A stretch of DNA of 50,898 nucleotides from an uncultured beta proteobacterium (GTDB lineage Bacteria > Pseudomonadota > Gammaproteobacteria > Burkholderiales > Burkholderiaceae_C). Both the position numbers and the translations under genes were made by a program. The DNA is taken from assembly GCA_903823025.1 (NCBI GenBank), contig CAIJRK010000081.1, forward strand, positions 1 through 50,898. The letters run 5' to 3'. Shown piece by piece: positions 30,638 through 40,252 of the stretch (position 1 is the first letter of the stretch; the number at the start of each line of letters is the position of its first letter). Under the pieces are notes generated by a model. The model was not told the origin of the DNA and did not search any database. It saw only the letters and a program-made list of their open reading frames with translations.

Positions 30638-31816
30638 ATGGCTATTCTTGCTGTCAACGCCGGCTCTTCCTCGCTGAAGTTTTCCATCCACACGCTCGAC
30701 AACGGACAAGTGCAGCCCAGCGTGCTGACCGGCTGCATCCAGGGTCTGGAACCGGGCGGGGCGCCCGTGCTGGACTGGACGTTTCAGGGTCAAAAGAAAA
30801 CCACGCCGCTGCCCGCCACCACCGGCAGTCCCTTTAACGAGGCCCTACGAAGTTTGAGCGACTTGCTGACCCGCAAAGCGTCCATTCCGGAGATACAAAT
30901 CATTGCGCACCGCGTGGTTCATGGCGGGCGGGATTTCTCAGCCAGCGTGCTTGTCACCGACGAAGTGCTAGCCCGGCTGGACCGACTCAACTCACTCGCA
31001 CCGTTGCACCAGCCGCACAACCTGCAAGGCATCCGGGCGTTTCAGAAAACATTCCCCAACCTGCCCCAAGTGGCCTGTTTTGACACCGCCTTTCACGCCA
31101 CACTGCCCGAGGTGGCCTACAGCTTTGCCTTGCCACAAGCGCTGACTGACCAGGGCATTCGCCGCTACGGCTTTCACGGCCTGTCCTATCAATACGTGAT
31201 GAGCGTGTTGCAACAACACAGCCCACAAGCGCAGGGTCGCGTGCTGATGGCGCATCTGGGCAATGGCGCCAGCCTGTGCGCCACACTGGAAGGACGCAGT
31301 TGTGCCACGACTATGGGGTTCTCTGCGCTCGATGGTTTGATGATGGGCACCCGAAGCGGCTCGCTGGACGCGGGCGTGCTGTTGTACCTAATGGAACAAG
31401 GCTGGGACCACGACCGCTTGCAAACCCTGCTCTACAAACAGTGCGGCTTGCTGGGCGTGTCCGGCATTTCAGCGGACATGCGCCGGCTGCGGGCTGACAC
31501 CAGTGCAGCCGCCAAACGAGCTATTGACCTGTTTACCCGCCGGGTGGTGCGCGAATCCGGCGCACTGGTGGCCTGCATCGGCGGACTCGATGTGCTAGCG
31601 TTCAGCGGCGGCATTGGCGAGCATGACGCCGTGCTGCGTGCCCAAGTGTGTGAGCGTTTGGGCTGGATGGGCATTGCCATTGACCCGGCACTCAACCAGC
31701 AAGCCACGGGCGACACCGTGCTGGCGATTCACACGCCCGAGAGCCGGGTCGAAGTCTGGGTGGTGCCTACCGACGAAGGGCGCGTGGCAGCGCAAGAGGC
31801 GGCGCGCTTGCTTTGA
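30638..31816 (+). CDS. ackA: Acetate kinase
   Basis: 392 aa from ATG 30638 with AAGGCG upstream. ASKHA-fold signature AVNAGSSSLKF at the start, IRRYGFHGLSYQYV, AHLGNGASLCA, MGTRSGSLDAGVLLYLM and FSGGIGEHD. Converts acetyl-phosphate and ADP to acetate and ATP; butyrate or propionate specificity is not excluded. Operonic with the MaoC-Pta fusion. Confidence 0.94.
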   Translation: MAILAVNAGSSSLKFSIHTLDNGQVQPSVLTGCIQGLEPGGAPVLDWTFQGQKKTTPLPATTGSPFNEALRSLSDLLTRKASIPEIQIIAHRVVHGGRDFSASVLVTDEVLARLDRLNSLAPLHQPHNLQGIRAFQKTFPNLPQVACFDTAFHATLPEVAYSFALPQALTDQGIRRYGFHGLSYQYVMSVLQQHSPQAQGRVLMAHLGNGASLCATLEGRSCATTMGFSALDGLMMGTRSGSLDAGVLLYLMEQGWDHDRLQTLLYKQCGLLGVSGISADMRRLRADTSAAAKRAIDLFTRRVVRESGALVACIGGLDVLAFSGGIGEHDAVLRAQVCERLGWMGIAIDPALNQQATGDTVLAIHTPESRVEVWVVPTDEGRVAAQEAARLL

Positions 31817-31822
31817 GTTAAC

Positions 31823-31876
31823 TGCCGGGTGCAGGCACCGCCTATCTGGATAGAATTCCATCAAATGCACCCGGCA
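31823..31876. repeat. Long inverted repeat after ackA
   Basis: TGCCGGGTGC/GCACCCGGCA, a perfect 10-bp stem with a 34-nt loop that itself contains nested complementary pieces (CTATC-TG-GATAG and TGGA/TCCA). Begins 6 nt after the ackA stop. No T-tract follows, so it is not a standard intrinsic terminator; it may stabilise the mRNA 3' end or bind a protein. The rest of 31877-31947 shows nothing definite. Confidence 0.55.
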
Positions 31877-31947
31877 ACCCCTGACCCTGCTGCCCTGCCG
31901 TAGAGGCCCAGAAAACGCCTCGTTCACCTTGAACCCAGAGTTATCCA

Positions 31948-33954
31948 TTGGCCTCATACCACGATGTGCACACGCACACTCTTTTTACCGAAGACAAGTC
32001 ACCGCCCCAGGAAACGCGCGACCAGACGGCGCTGGATGCGCAACAACTGCGCATCGCCGCCGACGAGCACGCCATCATCAGTATTGCCGATGTCAAAGGC
32101 AACATCATTCACGTCAATGACCGCTTTTGTGCCATCAGCGGCTACAGCCGCGAGGCGCTGATGGGACAAAATCACCGCATGGTCAAGTCTGACACGCACC
32201 CGCCCGAGTTCTACCGGGCGCTGTGGCAAACCATCGGTGCGGGAAAAACCTGGCATGGCGAAGTCTGCAATCGCCGAAGCAACGGCGACCTTTACTGGGT
32301 CGAGGCGACCATCGTACCCGTCCTCAACGAGGCCGGCAAACCCACCCGCTACATCTCCATTCGCACCGACATCACCTCGCTCAAGCACAGCGAGGAGGCC
32401 TTGCGCCTGAGTGAGGAGCGCTTCAGCTTTGCCGTAGAAGGCGCGGGTGATGGCATTTGGGATCTGGACATACGCACAGACGTGATGCTCCTGTCAGGCC
32501 ACTATGAAACGATGCTCGGCTTTGCCAAAGGTGAAATCGTGCAATCCACGCAGAGCTGGAATCAAAGCATTCATCCAGATGATTTACTGCGGGCCAAGCA
32601 GCGTTTGCAGGACTATTTATCGGGGAAATCGTCGGGCTATGACCTGCAATTGCGCCTGCGTTGCAAGGACGGCAGCTATAAATGGATTCTGTGCCGGGGC
32701 ACCATCGCCGCCCGGGATGAGGCCGGTCAGCCGGTGCGCTTGATCGGCATTCACAGCGACATCAGCGAACGCAAAGCCGTCGAGGCGGCGCTGGTGGACG
32801 CCCGCGAATCTGCCGAACGCGCCAACCACGCCAAATCTTCGTTTCTATCGAGCATGAGCCACGAGTTGCGCACACCCATGAACGCCATCCTCGGGTTTTC
32901 CCAGATGCTTCAGTACGACAGCGGCCTCAATGACGACCAGCAGGACAACGTGCAAGAAATCCTCAAAGGAGGCCGCCATTTGCTGTCGTTAATCAACGAG
33001 GTGCTGGACCTTGCCAAAATCGAGTCCGGGCACATTGACCTATCCCTGGAGTGCGTCGATGTGGCCGATGTCGCCGAAGACTGCCGACAACTGATTCAGC
33101 CCCTGGCTGCGGCGCGGAAAATTACCCTGTGTCTGGAGGTTGCCCCTGAAACCACCGTTCTGGCCGACCGAACCCGCTTGAAACAGGTGCTACTCAACCT
33201 GCTCTCCAACGCCATCAAGTACAACCATCACGGCGGCAATATCCACCTGAGCGCACAACCCATGAGCGGCGAGCGCCTGCGCATCACGGTCAGTGACACC
33301 GGGCCGGGCATCGCGCAAGACCGTATTCCCGAACTGTTTCAACCCTTTTCCCGTTTGGTGGCAGAAAACAGTGACATAGAAGGCACCGGCATTGGCCTGA
33401 CCATCACGCGCCGTCTGGTGGAGTTGATGGGCGGCAAAGTCGGCGTTGACAGCCAGATCAAGATTGGCTCCAACTTCTGGATCGAGCTGCCCACAAAAAC
33501 CCCGGACTGGCTGGACAGCACGATTAAAGTGATCAACACAGCCCCCACATCGACGATAACGCCACAAACCTATCAAGTGCTGTGTATCGACGACAACCCG
33601 GTTAACCTCAAACTCATCGGGCAGATGCTGCGGATGCGCCATCACATTCATTTGATCACCGCGCACACGCCTGAGTTGGGCATTGAGCTGGCCTTGGCCC
33701 ACCTGCCAGACTTGATCTTGCTCGACATCAATATGCCGGGCATGGATGGTTACGAAGTGCTGGAAGTGCTGCAAAGCGAGACACGCCTGGCCGCCACCGT
33801 GATCATTGCCGTCACCGCCAATGCCATGCCGCGCGACATTGAGCGAGGCCTGGCCGCCGGGTTCGGCAACTACCTGACCAAACCGTTGGACGTGAGCCAC
33901 TTTCTGGCCACCATTGACAGCTGCCTCCTCGACTTCAAGAAAGCGACCGCCTGA
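31948..33954 (+). CDS. PAS-PAS hybrid histidine kinase
   Basis: About 668 aa, cytoplasmic (no TM helix). Start unsettled: TTG at 31948 gives the full frame, and a GTG at 31966 is possible. Two PAS/PAC sensors (about 35-150 and 155-285; PAC motif in YISIRTDITSLKHSEEAL and GIHSDISERKAVEAAL), HisKA with His305 in MSHELRTPMNAIL, HATPase with NLLSNAIKYN, DTGPGIAQD and GTGIGLTITRRL, then a C-terminal receiver with Asp593 in LILLDINMPGMDG. No dedicated output regulator is adjacent, so phosphotransfer partners are unknown. Confidence 0.9.
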   Translation: MASYHDVHTHTLFTEDKSPPQETRDQTALDAQQLRIAADEHAIISIADVKGNIIHVNDRFCAISGYSREALMGQNHRMVKSDTHPPEFYRALWQTIGAGKTWHGEVCNRRSNGDLYWVEATIVPVLNEAGKPTRYISIRTDITSLKHSEEALRLSEERFSFAVEGAGDGIWDLDIRTDVMLLSGHYETMLGFAKGEIVQSTQSWNQSIHPDDLLRAKQRLQDYLSGKSSGYDLQLRLRCKDGSYKWILCRGTIAARDEAGQPVRLIGIHSDISERKAVEAALVDARESAERANHAKSSFLSSMSHELRTPMNAILGFSQMLQYDSGLNDDQQDNVQEILKGGRHLLSLINEVLDLAKIESGHIDLSLECVDVADVAEDCRQLIQPLAAARKITLCLEVAPETTVLADRTRLKQVLLNLLSNAIKYNHHGGNIHLSAQPMSGERLRITVSDTGPGIAQDRIPELFQPFSRLVAENSDIEGTGIGLTITRRLVELMGGKVGVDSQIKIGSNFWIELPTKTPDWLDSTIKVINTAPTSTITPQTYQVLCIDDNPVNLKLIGQMLRMRHHIHLITAHTPELGIELALAHLPDLILLDINMPGMDGYEVLEVLQSETRLAATVIIAVTANAMPRDIERGLAAGFGNYLTKPLDVSHFLATIDSCLLDFKKATA

Positions 33955-34002
33955 GACCCGGTTCGACTCGGCCATAACTGCGCAAAGACCGGCACATGAA
34001 CT

Positions 34003-34030
34003 CTTGAAAGTCGGGCGCATCGCCCATAAT
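34003..34030 (+). promoter_or_regulatory. Putative sigma-32 heat-shock promoter of htpG
   Basis: CTTGAAA (34003-34009) is followed after a 13-nt spacer by CCCATAAT (34023-34030). This is very close to the RpoH consensus CTTGAAA / CCCCATNT and about 67 nt upstream of the htpG ATG, as expected for a heat-shock chaperone. Confidence 0.7.
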
Positions 34031-34097
34031 TACCGCTTCACAGTGTGGGTGTCTTGCACCCCTTTTCGTTTTTCTTTGTTAGACCTTTAAATCAAAA

Positions 34098-36098
34098 ATG
34101 ACCAAACAAACCCTTGCCTTTCAGGCCGAAGTAGCCCAACTGTTAAACCTCGTCACGCACTCGTTGTATTCCAACAAAGAGATTTTTCTGCGCGAGTTCG
34201 TCTCCAACGCCTCGGACGCCTGCGACAAACTGCGGTTTGAAGCCATCAACGACAGCGGCTTGTACGAAGACGCGCCTGAATTGGAAGTGCGCGTTTCTTT
34301 CGACAAAGACGCCAAAACGCTCACCATTACCGACAACGGCATCGGCATGAGCGCCCAGGAAGCCATTGACCACCTCGGCACCATTGCCAAGAGCGGCACC
34401 AAAGATTTCGTCGCCAAACTGTCCGGCGACCAAAAAGCCGATTCGCAGTTGATTGGTCAATTTGGCGTCGGTTTTTACTCCGGCTTCATCGTCGCCGACA
34501 AGATCACGGTCGAGTCGCGTCGCGCGGGCATGAAATCCACCGAAGGCGTGCGCTGGATCAGCAGTGGCGCGGGCGACTTTGACGTCGAAACCATCGACCG
34601 CCCCGCGCGCGGCACCAGCGTCACGCTGCACCTGCGCGACGATTCGATGGACTACGCTAGCGCCTGGAAAGTCAAGGGCATCATCGCCAAATACTCTGAC
34701 CACATCAGCCTGCCCATCTTGATGGAAAAGGAAGAATGGAAAGACGGCGAATTGATCAACGCCGGTGAAGAAAACGGCGGTCGCCAACCCGGCGGCATGG
34801 TCAAGACCGGCGAGTGGGAAGCTGCCAACAAAGGCAACGCCATCTGGGCGCGCGCCAAAAAAGACATCACATCGGACGAGTACAACGAGTTCTACAAACA
34901 GATCAGCCACGATTTTGAAGCGCCGCTGGCTCACACCCACAACCGCGTCGAAGGCAGCACCGAGTACACGCAACTGCTGTACATCCCCGGCAAAGCGCCG
35001 ATGGATTTGTACAACCGCGAGAAGTCGGCAGGCATCAAGCTCTACGTCAAGCGCGTTTTCATCATGGACGACGCCGAAGCGTTGTTGCCGACCTACCTGC
35101 GCTTCGTCAAAGGCGTGGTCGATTCCGCCGATTTGCCGCTGAACGTGTCGCGTGAATTGCTGCAAGAAAGCCGCGACGTGAAAGCCATCCGTGAAGGCTG
35201 CACCAAGCGCGTGTTGGGTATGTTGGAAGACTTGGCCAAACACGACAAATTGCCGGAAGTCGCCAAACCCGCTGAGGGCGAAGCTGAAGTTGTGACCGAT
35301 GTGGTCAGCGAAGAAGACAAAGCCGAAGCACAAGCCAACGTCGGCAAATACAGCAAGTTCTATGCTGAATTTGGCGCGGTGTTGAAAGAAGGTCTGGGCG
35401 AAGACTATGGCAACAAAGAACGTTTAGCCAAGCTGTTGCGCTTTGCGTCGAGCACCACCGACACGACCAGCGTGAGTTTTGCTGACTACAAAGCGCGCAT
35501 GAAAGAAGGCCAGGAAGCCATCTACTACATCACCGCCGACTCAGCCTCTGCCGCCAAGAACAGCCCGCAACTTGAAGTGTTCAAGAAAAAAGGCATCGAA
35601 GTGCTGCTGATGACCGACCGCGTGGACGAGTGGGCGCTGAACTACCTGCAAGACTTTGATGGCACGCCGCTGCAAAGCGTGGCCAAAGGCGCGGTTGATC
35701 TGGGCAACTTGCTCGATGAGACCGAAAAGAAAGCCGCCGAAGAAGCCGCCGAAACTTTCAAACCTCTGCTGGCCAAGCTCAAAGAAGCGCTGAAAGACAA
35801 AGCGCAAGACGTGCGCGTGACCACCCGTTTGGTCGATAGCGCCGCCTGCTTGGTCGTGCAAGACGACGGCATGAGCACGCAACTCGCCCGGATGCTCAAG
35901 CAAGCCGGTCAAGCCGCCCCCGATGTCAAGCCTGTGCTGGAAGTGAACGCTGAACATCCTCTGGTGAAAAAGCTGGAAGGCTCCGTGCATTTCAACGATC
36001 TGGCGCACATCCTGTTTGACCAGGCTTTGTTGGCCGAAGGCGGTTTGCCCGCTGATCCCGCCGCTTACGTCAAGCGGGTGAATGCCTTGCTGGTCTGA
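34098..36098 (+). CDS. htpG: Chaperone HtpG (bacterial Hsp90)
   Basis: 666 aa. N-terminal GHKL ATPase: [21 protein letters not shown] helix, DNGIGM, and GQFGVGFYS lid. Middle and dimerisation domains follow. About 20-25 residues longer than E. coli HtpG because of an acidic insert near residues 385-415 (rich in Glu, Asp, Val). Acts in refolding and client remodelling in the cytoplasm. Has an RpoH-like promoter and a strong terminator, so it is probably monocistronic. Confidence 0.97.
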   Translation: MTKQTLAFQAEVAQLLNLVTHSLYSNKEIFLREFVSNASDACDKLRFEAINDSGLYEDAPELEVRVSFDKDAKTLTITDNGIGMSAQEAIDHLGTIAKSGTKDFVAKLSGDQKADSQLIGQFGVGFYSGFIVADKITVESRRAGMKSTEGVRWISSGAGDFDVETIDRPARGTSVTLHLRDDSMDYASAWKVKGIIAKYSDHISLPILMEKEEWKDGELINAGEENGGRQPGGMVKTGEWEAANKGNAIWARAKKDITSDEYNEFYKQISHDFEAPLAHTHNRVEGSTEYTQLLYIPGKAPMDLYNREKSAGIKLYVKRVFIMDDAEALLPTYLRFVKGVVDSADLPLNVSRELLQESRDVKAIREGCTKRVLGMLEDLAKHDKLPEVAKPAEGEAEVVTDVVSEEDKAEAQANVGKYSKFYAEFGAVLKEGLGEDYGNKERLAKLLRFASSTTDTTSVSFADYKARMKEGQEAIYYITADSASAAKNSPQLEVFKKKGIEVLLMTDRVDEWALNYLQDFDGTPLQSVAKGAVDLGNLLDETEKKAAEEAAETFKPLLAKLKEALKDKAQDVRVTTRLVDSAACLVVQDDGMSTQLARMLKQAGQAAPDVKPVLEVNAEHPLVKKLEGSVHFNDLAHILFDQALLAEGGLPADPAAYVKRVNALLV

Positions 36099-36150
36099 TT
36101 TTCAGAGGACTCGGCAGCGACTGAAATAGTCGCGCATTGAACGCCGACAA

Positions 36151-36186
36151 GCCCCGCAGCCAATACCGGCTGGCGGGGCTTTTTTG
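36151..36186 (+). terminator. Rho-independent terminator of htpG
   Basis: GCCCCGC-AGCC / GGCT-GCGGGGC stem (one-base bulge) with loop AATACC, followed by TTTTTT. It lies 53 nt after the htpG stop and before the convergent regulator gene, where it may also stop that transcript. Confidence 0.85.
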
Positions 36187-36204
36187 TGCGCGGGAAAGAC
36201 GGTT

Positions 36205-39200
36205 TCAACCGAGCGCCGCCAACAATTCCCGCGCCTCTTGAAGATCAGACGTCTCGAAACCTTCGGTGAACTCTGCGTAAATTTGCGCTAACAAACGGCG
36301 CGCCTTGGCGGGCTTATTTTGTTGTTGCCATAATCGGGCCAGACTCATCGCCACGCGCAGTTCCAGCGATTTAGCGCCTTGCTTTTGACTGATCACAAGG
36401 GCTTGATTAAAACAAACTTCGGCCTCTGCCGCGTGGGTTTCAGGCATGTGCAGCAGACACGCGCCCTTGAGCCGCAGCATCTCACTTTCCACAAATCGGT
36501 CATCTTTAGCGTGCATGAGATCAAGCGCTTCGTTGGCGACCAACAGCGCATCCTCAAACTGTCCTGATTGCCGGTACATCTCGCCCAAGGGGGCCAGAAA
36601 GAAAGCCTCAATACCGCTCATGACCGCGCGAACCCTATCGACGCCTTGGCGCAACTGCGTCACGTCCGTGGCCTGGCCCTGCATCGACACCGCCCAACCT
36701 TGGAAAATATGGCCCGATAACAACCAAAGCGCAAAGCCGTGTTCTTGGGCCAGCCCTTGAGTTTCCTGCGCCCATTGGCGGGTGCGCTCAAACTGTCGCA
36801 GCCAGCGATGAAGCACCATGATGTGAGCCAAGGCATAGCACTGGCTGTAGGGATGATGAACCTCGCGGGCCAGAATCAGCACGCGTTCGCCCATCGCCCG
36901 CGCCTGATCGGGATAACCCAAAAGCCACAGCACCCACGTCAACTGGGCACCGGTGGAGACGCCCATGTTTTCACCCAATTCACGCACCATGGCATCGTGC
37001 TGCGAGGGCTGATAAAGCGCCATGACTTGTTCTTGATGGTGGCGCGCCTCGCTTAATTGCCCAAGCCACAGCAAACTGTTACCCATGGCGTAATGCGCTT
37101 GCTGGCGTTGCAACGGATCCGTGTCTTGTCGCGCCAAGTGCTGTAGTTTTTTCGCCAGTTCAAGGGAATGCCCGTGCCCAACCCGGGAACTCGACCCCAA
37201 CCACATGCCCCATATCGCTTTGAACAAACCGGGACGGTCGTCTAATTGTTCCCCCAACGTGAGTGCCCGTGCATACGCTGCGCCCGCTTCAAGGGAGCCA
37301 TAGCCTTTGGTCGCGGTGAGGGTGGCACCAAGTTGCAACTGCAACGCAAATTCCAGCGGGTCGCGCTCTGCGCAAAGCGGCAGCGTTGTCAAGCGTTGCA
37401 AGGCGGTGGTGACGTGCTCTATGGCCTCTGTGTTGGCTGAATTTTGGGCGGCGCGTTGCCCGGCTTGGAGGCCGTAATGGATGGCCTCTTGGGTTTGCCC
37501 AGCGGCAAAAAAATGCTGTGCCAACAGTTCCGGCTGGCTACTGACCAACGCCGGAAAATAGCGTTGCAGCGCCTGCGCAATGCGCTGATGCGCTGCCTGC
37601 CGGACCGCTTTGGTTTGCGATTGATAGGCAGCTTCCTGAATCAACGCGTGCTTGAATTGGCCAGTGGCGGCGCTGACGTTCAAGATCAACCCGGACGCCT
37701 TGAGCGCGTGCAAGGTGTGCGCCAACGCGGCGGGGCCGTCCGGGGAAATCTTGCCCAGCAAAGCCAGATCAAACTCGCGCCCGAGACAGGCGGCAAGCTG
37801 CGCGGTGGTTTTTGCCTCGCCCATGTGGTCGATGCGGGCCGCCAACAGATCATGCAGCGTGGCCGGAATGCGGGCCGACTGATCCAGCGTGGCAATTTTG
37901 GTCATCTCCTCGACAAACAAGGGCACGCCATCGGCGCGCTCCACGATGCTTTGCAGGGTGGCCGCTGGCATTGACTGATGGAGTGAGGCCACCATGGTGG
38001 CGACCTCGTTCGCCCCCAGCGGGGTCAGTGCCAGCGTTAACGCATGGACTTCTTGCCAGGGCGGCACAAACTCGGGGCGGGCCGTCAAGAGCAACAAAAC
38101 AGGCCCGCTGCCGGGTTGCTCGATGAAGCGGGTCAGCAAGTCCAGCGTGGAAGGGTCTATCCAGTGCAAGTCCTCCACGATCAGCAACACCGGTTGTTGC
38201 GTCGCCAGGGTTTGCAACATGCCCAGCACGGTGGCAATGGTCTGCTCCTTCTGTTTTTGTGGCGAAAACCCGGGCACCCGGTAAGGCGCATCAAGCGGCA
38301 AGGACAGTAACTGTGTGAGCAGCGGAATACTTTCGTGCGCCGACGCTGGCCACTGCGCTTCAAGATAGGTCGCCAGCTTGCTGAACTTGCGCTGGGGCGT
38401 GTCGCCGGGCGTCAAGCCAAAAATCGATTCAAACAGGGCGATCAGGGGATGAAAAGGCGACTGGCTGAACTCAGGAAAACAACGTAGCTCGCGAATGGAA
38501 TGGGGCTTGCCCGCCAGCTGTTCCTTCATCGCGTGCAGCAGACGCGACTTGCCTAAACCCGCTTCGCCCTGAATCAGCAGCACCCGGCGCACGCCTTGGG
38601 TGGCGTCTTGCCACAAGCGCATGAGGTGCGTGATTTCAGCCTGACGACCGACCAGTGGTGTGAATGACCCGGCAGCCTCCAGTCGCGTGAGCGCCCCGCT
38701 TTCGCGCCTCACCTTGAAGAGTTCCAGACCTTGTGCAACGCCAGCAAAATGCGGCACATCCAAGCCGAGGCAATCAAAATAACCGGCCACCAAATCGTGC
38801 GTGAGCTGACTGATCACCACCTCACCAGGCTGGGCGTGATGGCAAATCTGAACCGCCAGTTTGGAGGTCTTGCCGACGGCATCCGGCATAGCGGGCTCAG
38901 CACTCGTGAGGATCAAGCCGGTATGCACACCAGTGCGAATCTCCGTGCCGTGAACCGCTTCAAAGGTCATCGCCAGCGCCGCCTGAACGGCCCGGCGCGC
39001 CGCGTCTTCCTGTGCCTGCGGATAACCGAAATAAGCCAGCAAGCCGCCGCCATGGGTTTGCACCCTGTGCCCTGAAAACTGCCCGATGATGGCCAGACAG
39101 CGCGACTGCGGCACGCCAAGCAGCGCCATCGCCTCTTCCGGGTCGTCCATCGCCGCCACCGTTAATTCACAGGACAGCACACTGACTTGGCGCAACTCCA

Positions 39201-40005
39201 CAGGGAACCGGGCCATTGTCGGCAACACACGATTTAGCGTCCCGGTGCGGATGCGTTCGGCCAACTCACGGGTTTTCTCGCTGGGCAGAACGCCCAGTTC
39301 TTTTTCAAGCAGATGACAGCACGCCTGATATTGACCCAGCGCGGCGCTGTGTTGTCCATTCAAGGCGTAAAGGTGCATGACGCGCAGGCAAGCCTCATCG
39401 TCCAGCGGCTCCAGTTCAAGATAGCGCAAAGCGAAGGGCAGCGACTGGCTGTAATCGCCTATTTTTGCGTAATGATTTGACAGTTTTTCCAACAAAGCGA
39501 GGGCGCGGCGGCGCAGGGTTTCGCGTTGAATTTGAAGCCAGTTCTCAAAATCCGGGCTATCCGGCAACGACAAGCCAGCCAAAAATTCACCCTGATACAG
39601 CGCCATGATGCGTTCCTCTTGCGCCAGATCGGAATCGTCATCTGCCCGTAAAACGGACGGTGTTTTGGCAAAGGCCACGACATCTACAAAGCCCGCTGGA
39701 ATAAAGCGCAGCGTGTGTTTAGTGGCTGAGAACATGACGGTGCCGGTGGCGGACTCCAACACCCGGCGTAAATCCGACAAGGTGCGGCGCAGATTACCCC
39801 GCGCAGTGACGGGGTCGTTGCTGCGCCATAGCAAATCGGCCAAAACTTCCCGTTGGTGATCTTGCTCCCGCTCCACCGCCAGATAGGCCAGCAGCGCGCG
39901 CATCTTGTTGTAGGCGATGCCAGTCACGAGACAGCCATTCAGACGGACATCAAAGCCTCCCAAAAATTTAAATTCGAGCGCGGGGACGACAGGAGGTGAG
40001 TGCAT
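36205..40005 (-). CDS. SARP/BTAD regulator with degenerate cyclase, AAA ATPase and TPR domains
   Basis: 1266 aa, cytoplasmic. Residues about 10-105 are an OmpR/SARP-type winged helix; 110-250 BTAD-like TPRs; 265-430 a class III adenylate/guanylate cyclase-like domain; 450-750 an AAA ATPase with Walker A GEAGLGKSRLL and Walker B LLIVEDLHWID; the rest TPR-like helices. In related proteins the cyclase part reads FCDLVGST and QGDGLLAYFG; here the metal-binding Asp positions are Glu (LSCEL) and Gly (THGGGLLAYFG), so catalysis is unlikely. Resembles large STAND-type regulators. Targets unknown; divergent from the kinase/HD-GYP/porin genes. No Shine-Dalgarno seen at the ATG. Confidence 0.9.
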   Translation of the reverse strand: MHSPPVVPALEFKFLGGFDVRLNGCLVTGIAYNKMRALLAYLAVEREQDHQREVLADLLWRSNDPVTARGNLRRTLSDLRRVLESATGTVMFSATKHTLRFIPAGFVDVVAFAKTPSVLRADDDSDLAQEERIMALYQGEFLAGLSLPDSPDFENWLQIQRETLRRRALALLEKLSNHYAKIGDYSQSLPFALRYLELEPLDDEACLRVMHLYALNGQHSAALGQYQACCHLLEKELGVLPSEKTRELAERIRTGTLNRVLPTMARFPVELRQVSVLSCELTVAAMDDPEEAMALLGVPQSRCLAIIGQFSGHRVQTHGGGLLAYFGYPQAQEDAARRAVQAALAMTFEAVHGTEIRTGVHTGLILTSAEPAMPDAVGKTSKLAVQICHHAQPGEVVISQLTHDLVAGYFDCLGLDVPHFAGVAQGLELFKVRRESGALTRLEAAGSFTPLVGRQAEITHLMRLWQDATQGVRRVLLIQGEAGLGKSRLLHAMKEQLAGKPHSIRELRCFPEFSQSPFHPLIALFESIFGLTPGDTPQRKFSKLATYLEAQWPASAHESIPLLTQLLSLPLDAPYRVPGFSPQKQKEQTIATVLGMLQTLATQQPVLLIVEDLHWIDPSTLDLLTRFIEQPGSGPVLLLLTARPEFVPPWQEVHALTLALTPLGANEVATMVASLHQSMPAATLQSIVERADGVPLFVEEMTKIATLDQSARIPATLHDLLAARIDHMGEAKTTAQLAACLGREFDLALLGKISPDGPAALAHTLHALKASGLILNVSAATGQFKHALIQEAAYQSQTKAVRQAAHQRIAQALQRYFPALVSSQPELLAQHFFAAGQTQEAIHYGLQAGQRAAQNSANTEAIEHVTTALQRLTTLPLCAERDPLEFALQLQLGATLTATKGYGSLEAGAAYARALTLGEQLDDRPGLFKAIWGMWLGSSSRVGHGHSLELAKKLQHLARQDTDPLQRQQAHYAMGNSLLWLGQLSEARHHQEQVMALYQPSQHDAMVRELGENMGVSTGAQLTWVLWLLGYPDQARAMGERVLILAREVHHPYSQCYALAHIMVLHRWLRQFERTRQWAQETQGLAQEHGFALWLLSGHIFQGWAVSMQGQATDVTQLRQGVDRVRAVMSGIEAFFLAPLGEMYRQSGQFEDALLVANEALDLMHAKDDRFVESEMLRLKGACLLHMPETHAAEAEVCFNQALVISQKQGAKSLELRVAMSLARLWQQQNKPAKARRLLAQIYAEFTEGFETSDLQEARELLAALG

Positions 40006-40025
40006 GAACGATTGGTGAACGATGG
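40005..40025. repeat. 11-bp-phased direct repeat at the start of the SARP-like gene
   Basis: TGAACGAT occurs at 40005-40012 and 40016-40023, exactly one helical turn (11 bp) apart and extended by TTGG/GGC. SARP regulators are known to bind short direct repeats with 11-bp period. The first copy begins on the last base of the start codon, in the 247-bp divergent region leading to the kinase at 40253. The rest of that region (40026-40252) is AT-rich around 40065-40130 and probably holds promoters. Confidence 0.45.
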
Positions 40026-40252
40026 CTTAGTAAGCTGCAAAGCGTACTGCTTATTCAAGAAGCGTTTGTTATTTCGTAAATAGTTGTTAAAAAAATAAAC
40101 AAATATCAAACAGGATTTTACAAAAATGAGAGCGAACCTTCCTGTCACACAACGCGAGCATGGCCCGCATGGACGATCAGGCGCTGCGTCTGGTGGCTGC
40201 CGTGAAAGTGTTTTTGTTTAATCGCACCCTTCTTTCCTCACGTCGGAAACCC

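Noticed and set aside
39974..39980. TCGAGCG, like a SARP heptamer
   Set aside because: Single copy inside coding sequence with no phased partner.
39991..40018. Perfect ribosome-site-like AGGAGGTGAG followed by ATG on the plus strand
   Set aside because: The frame ends after four codons and the match is the complement of Ser/Pro/Val codons in the regulator gene.
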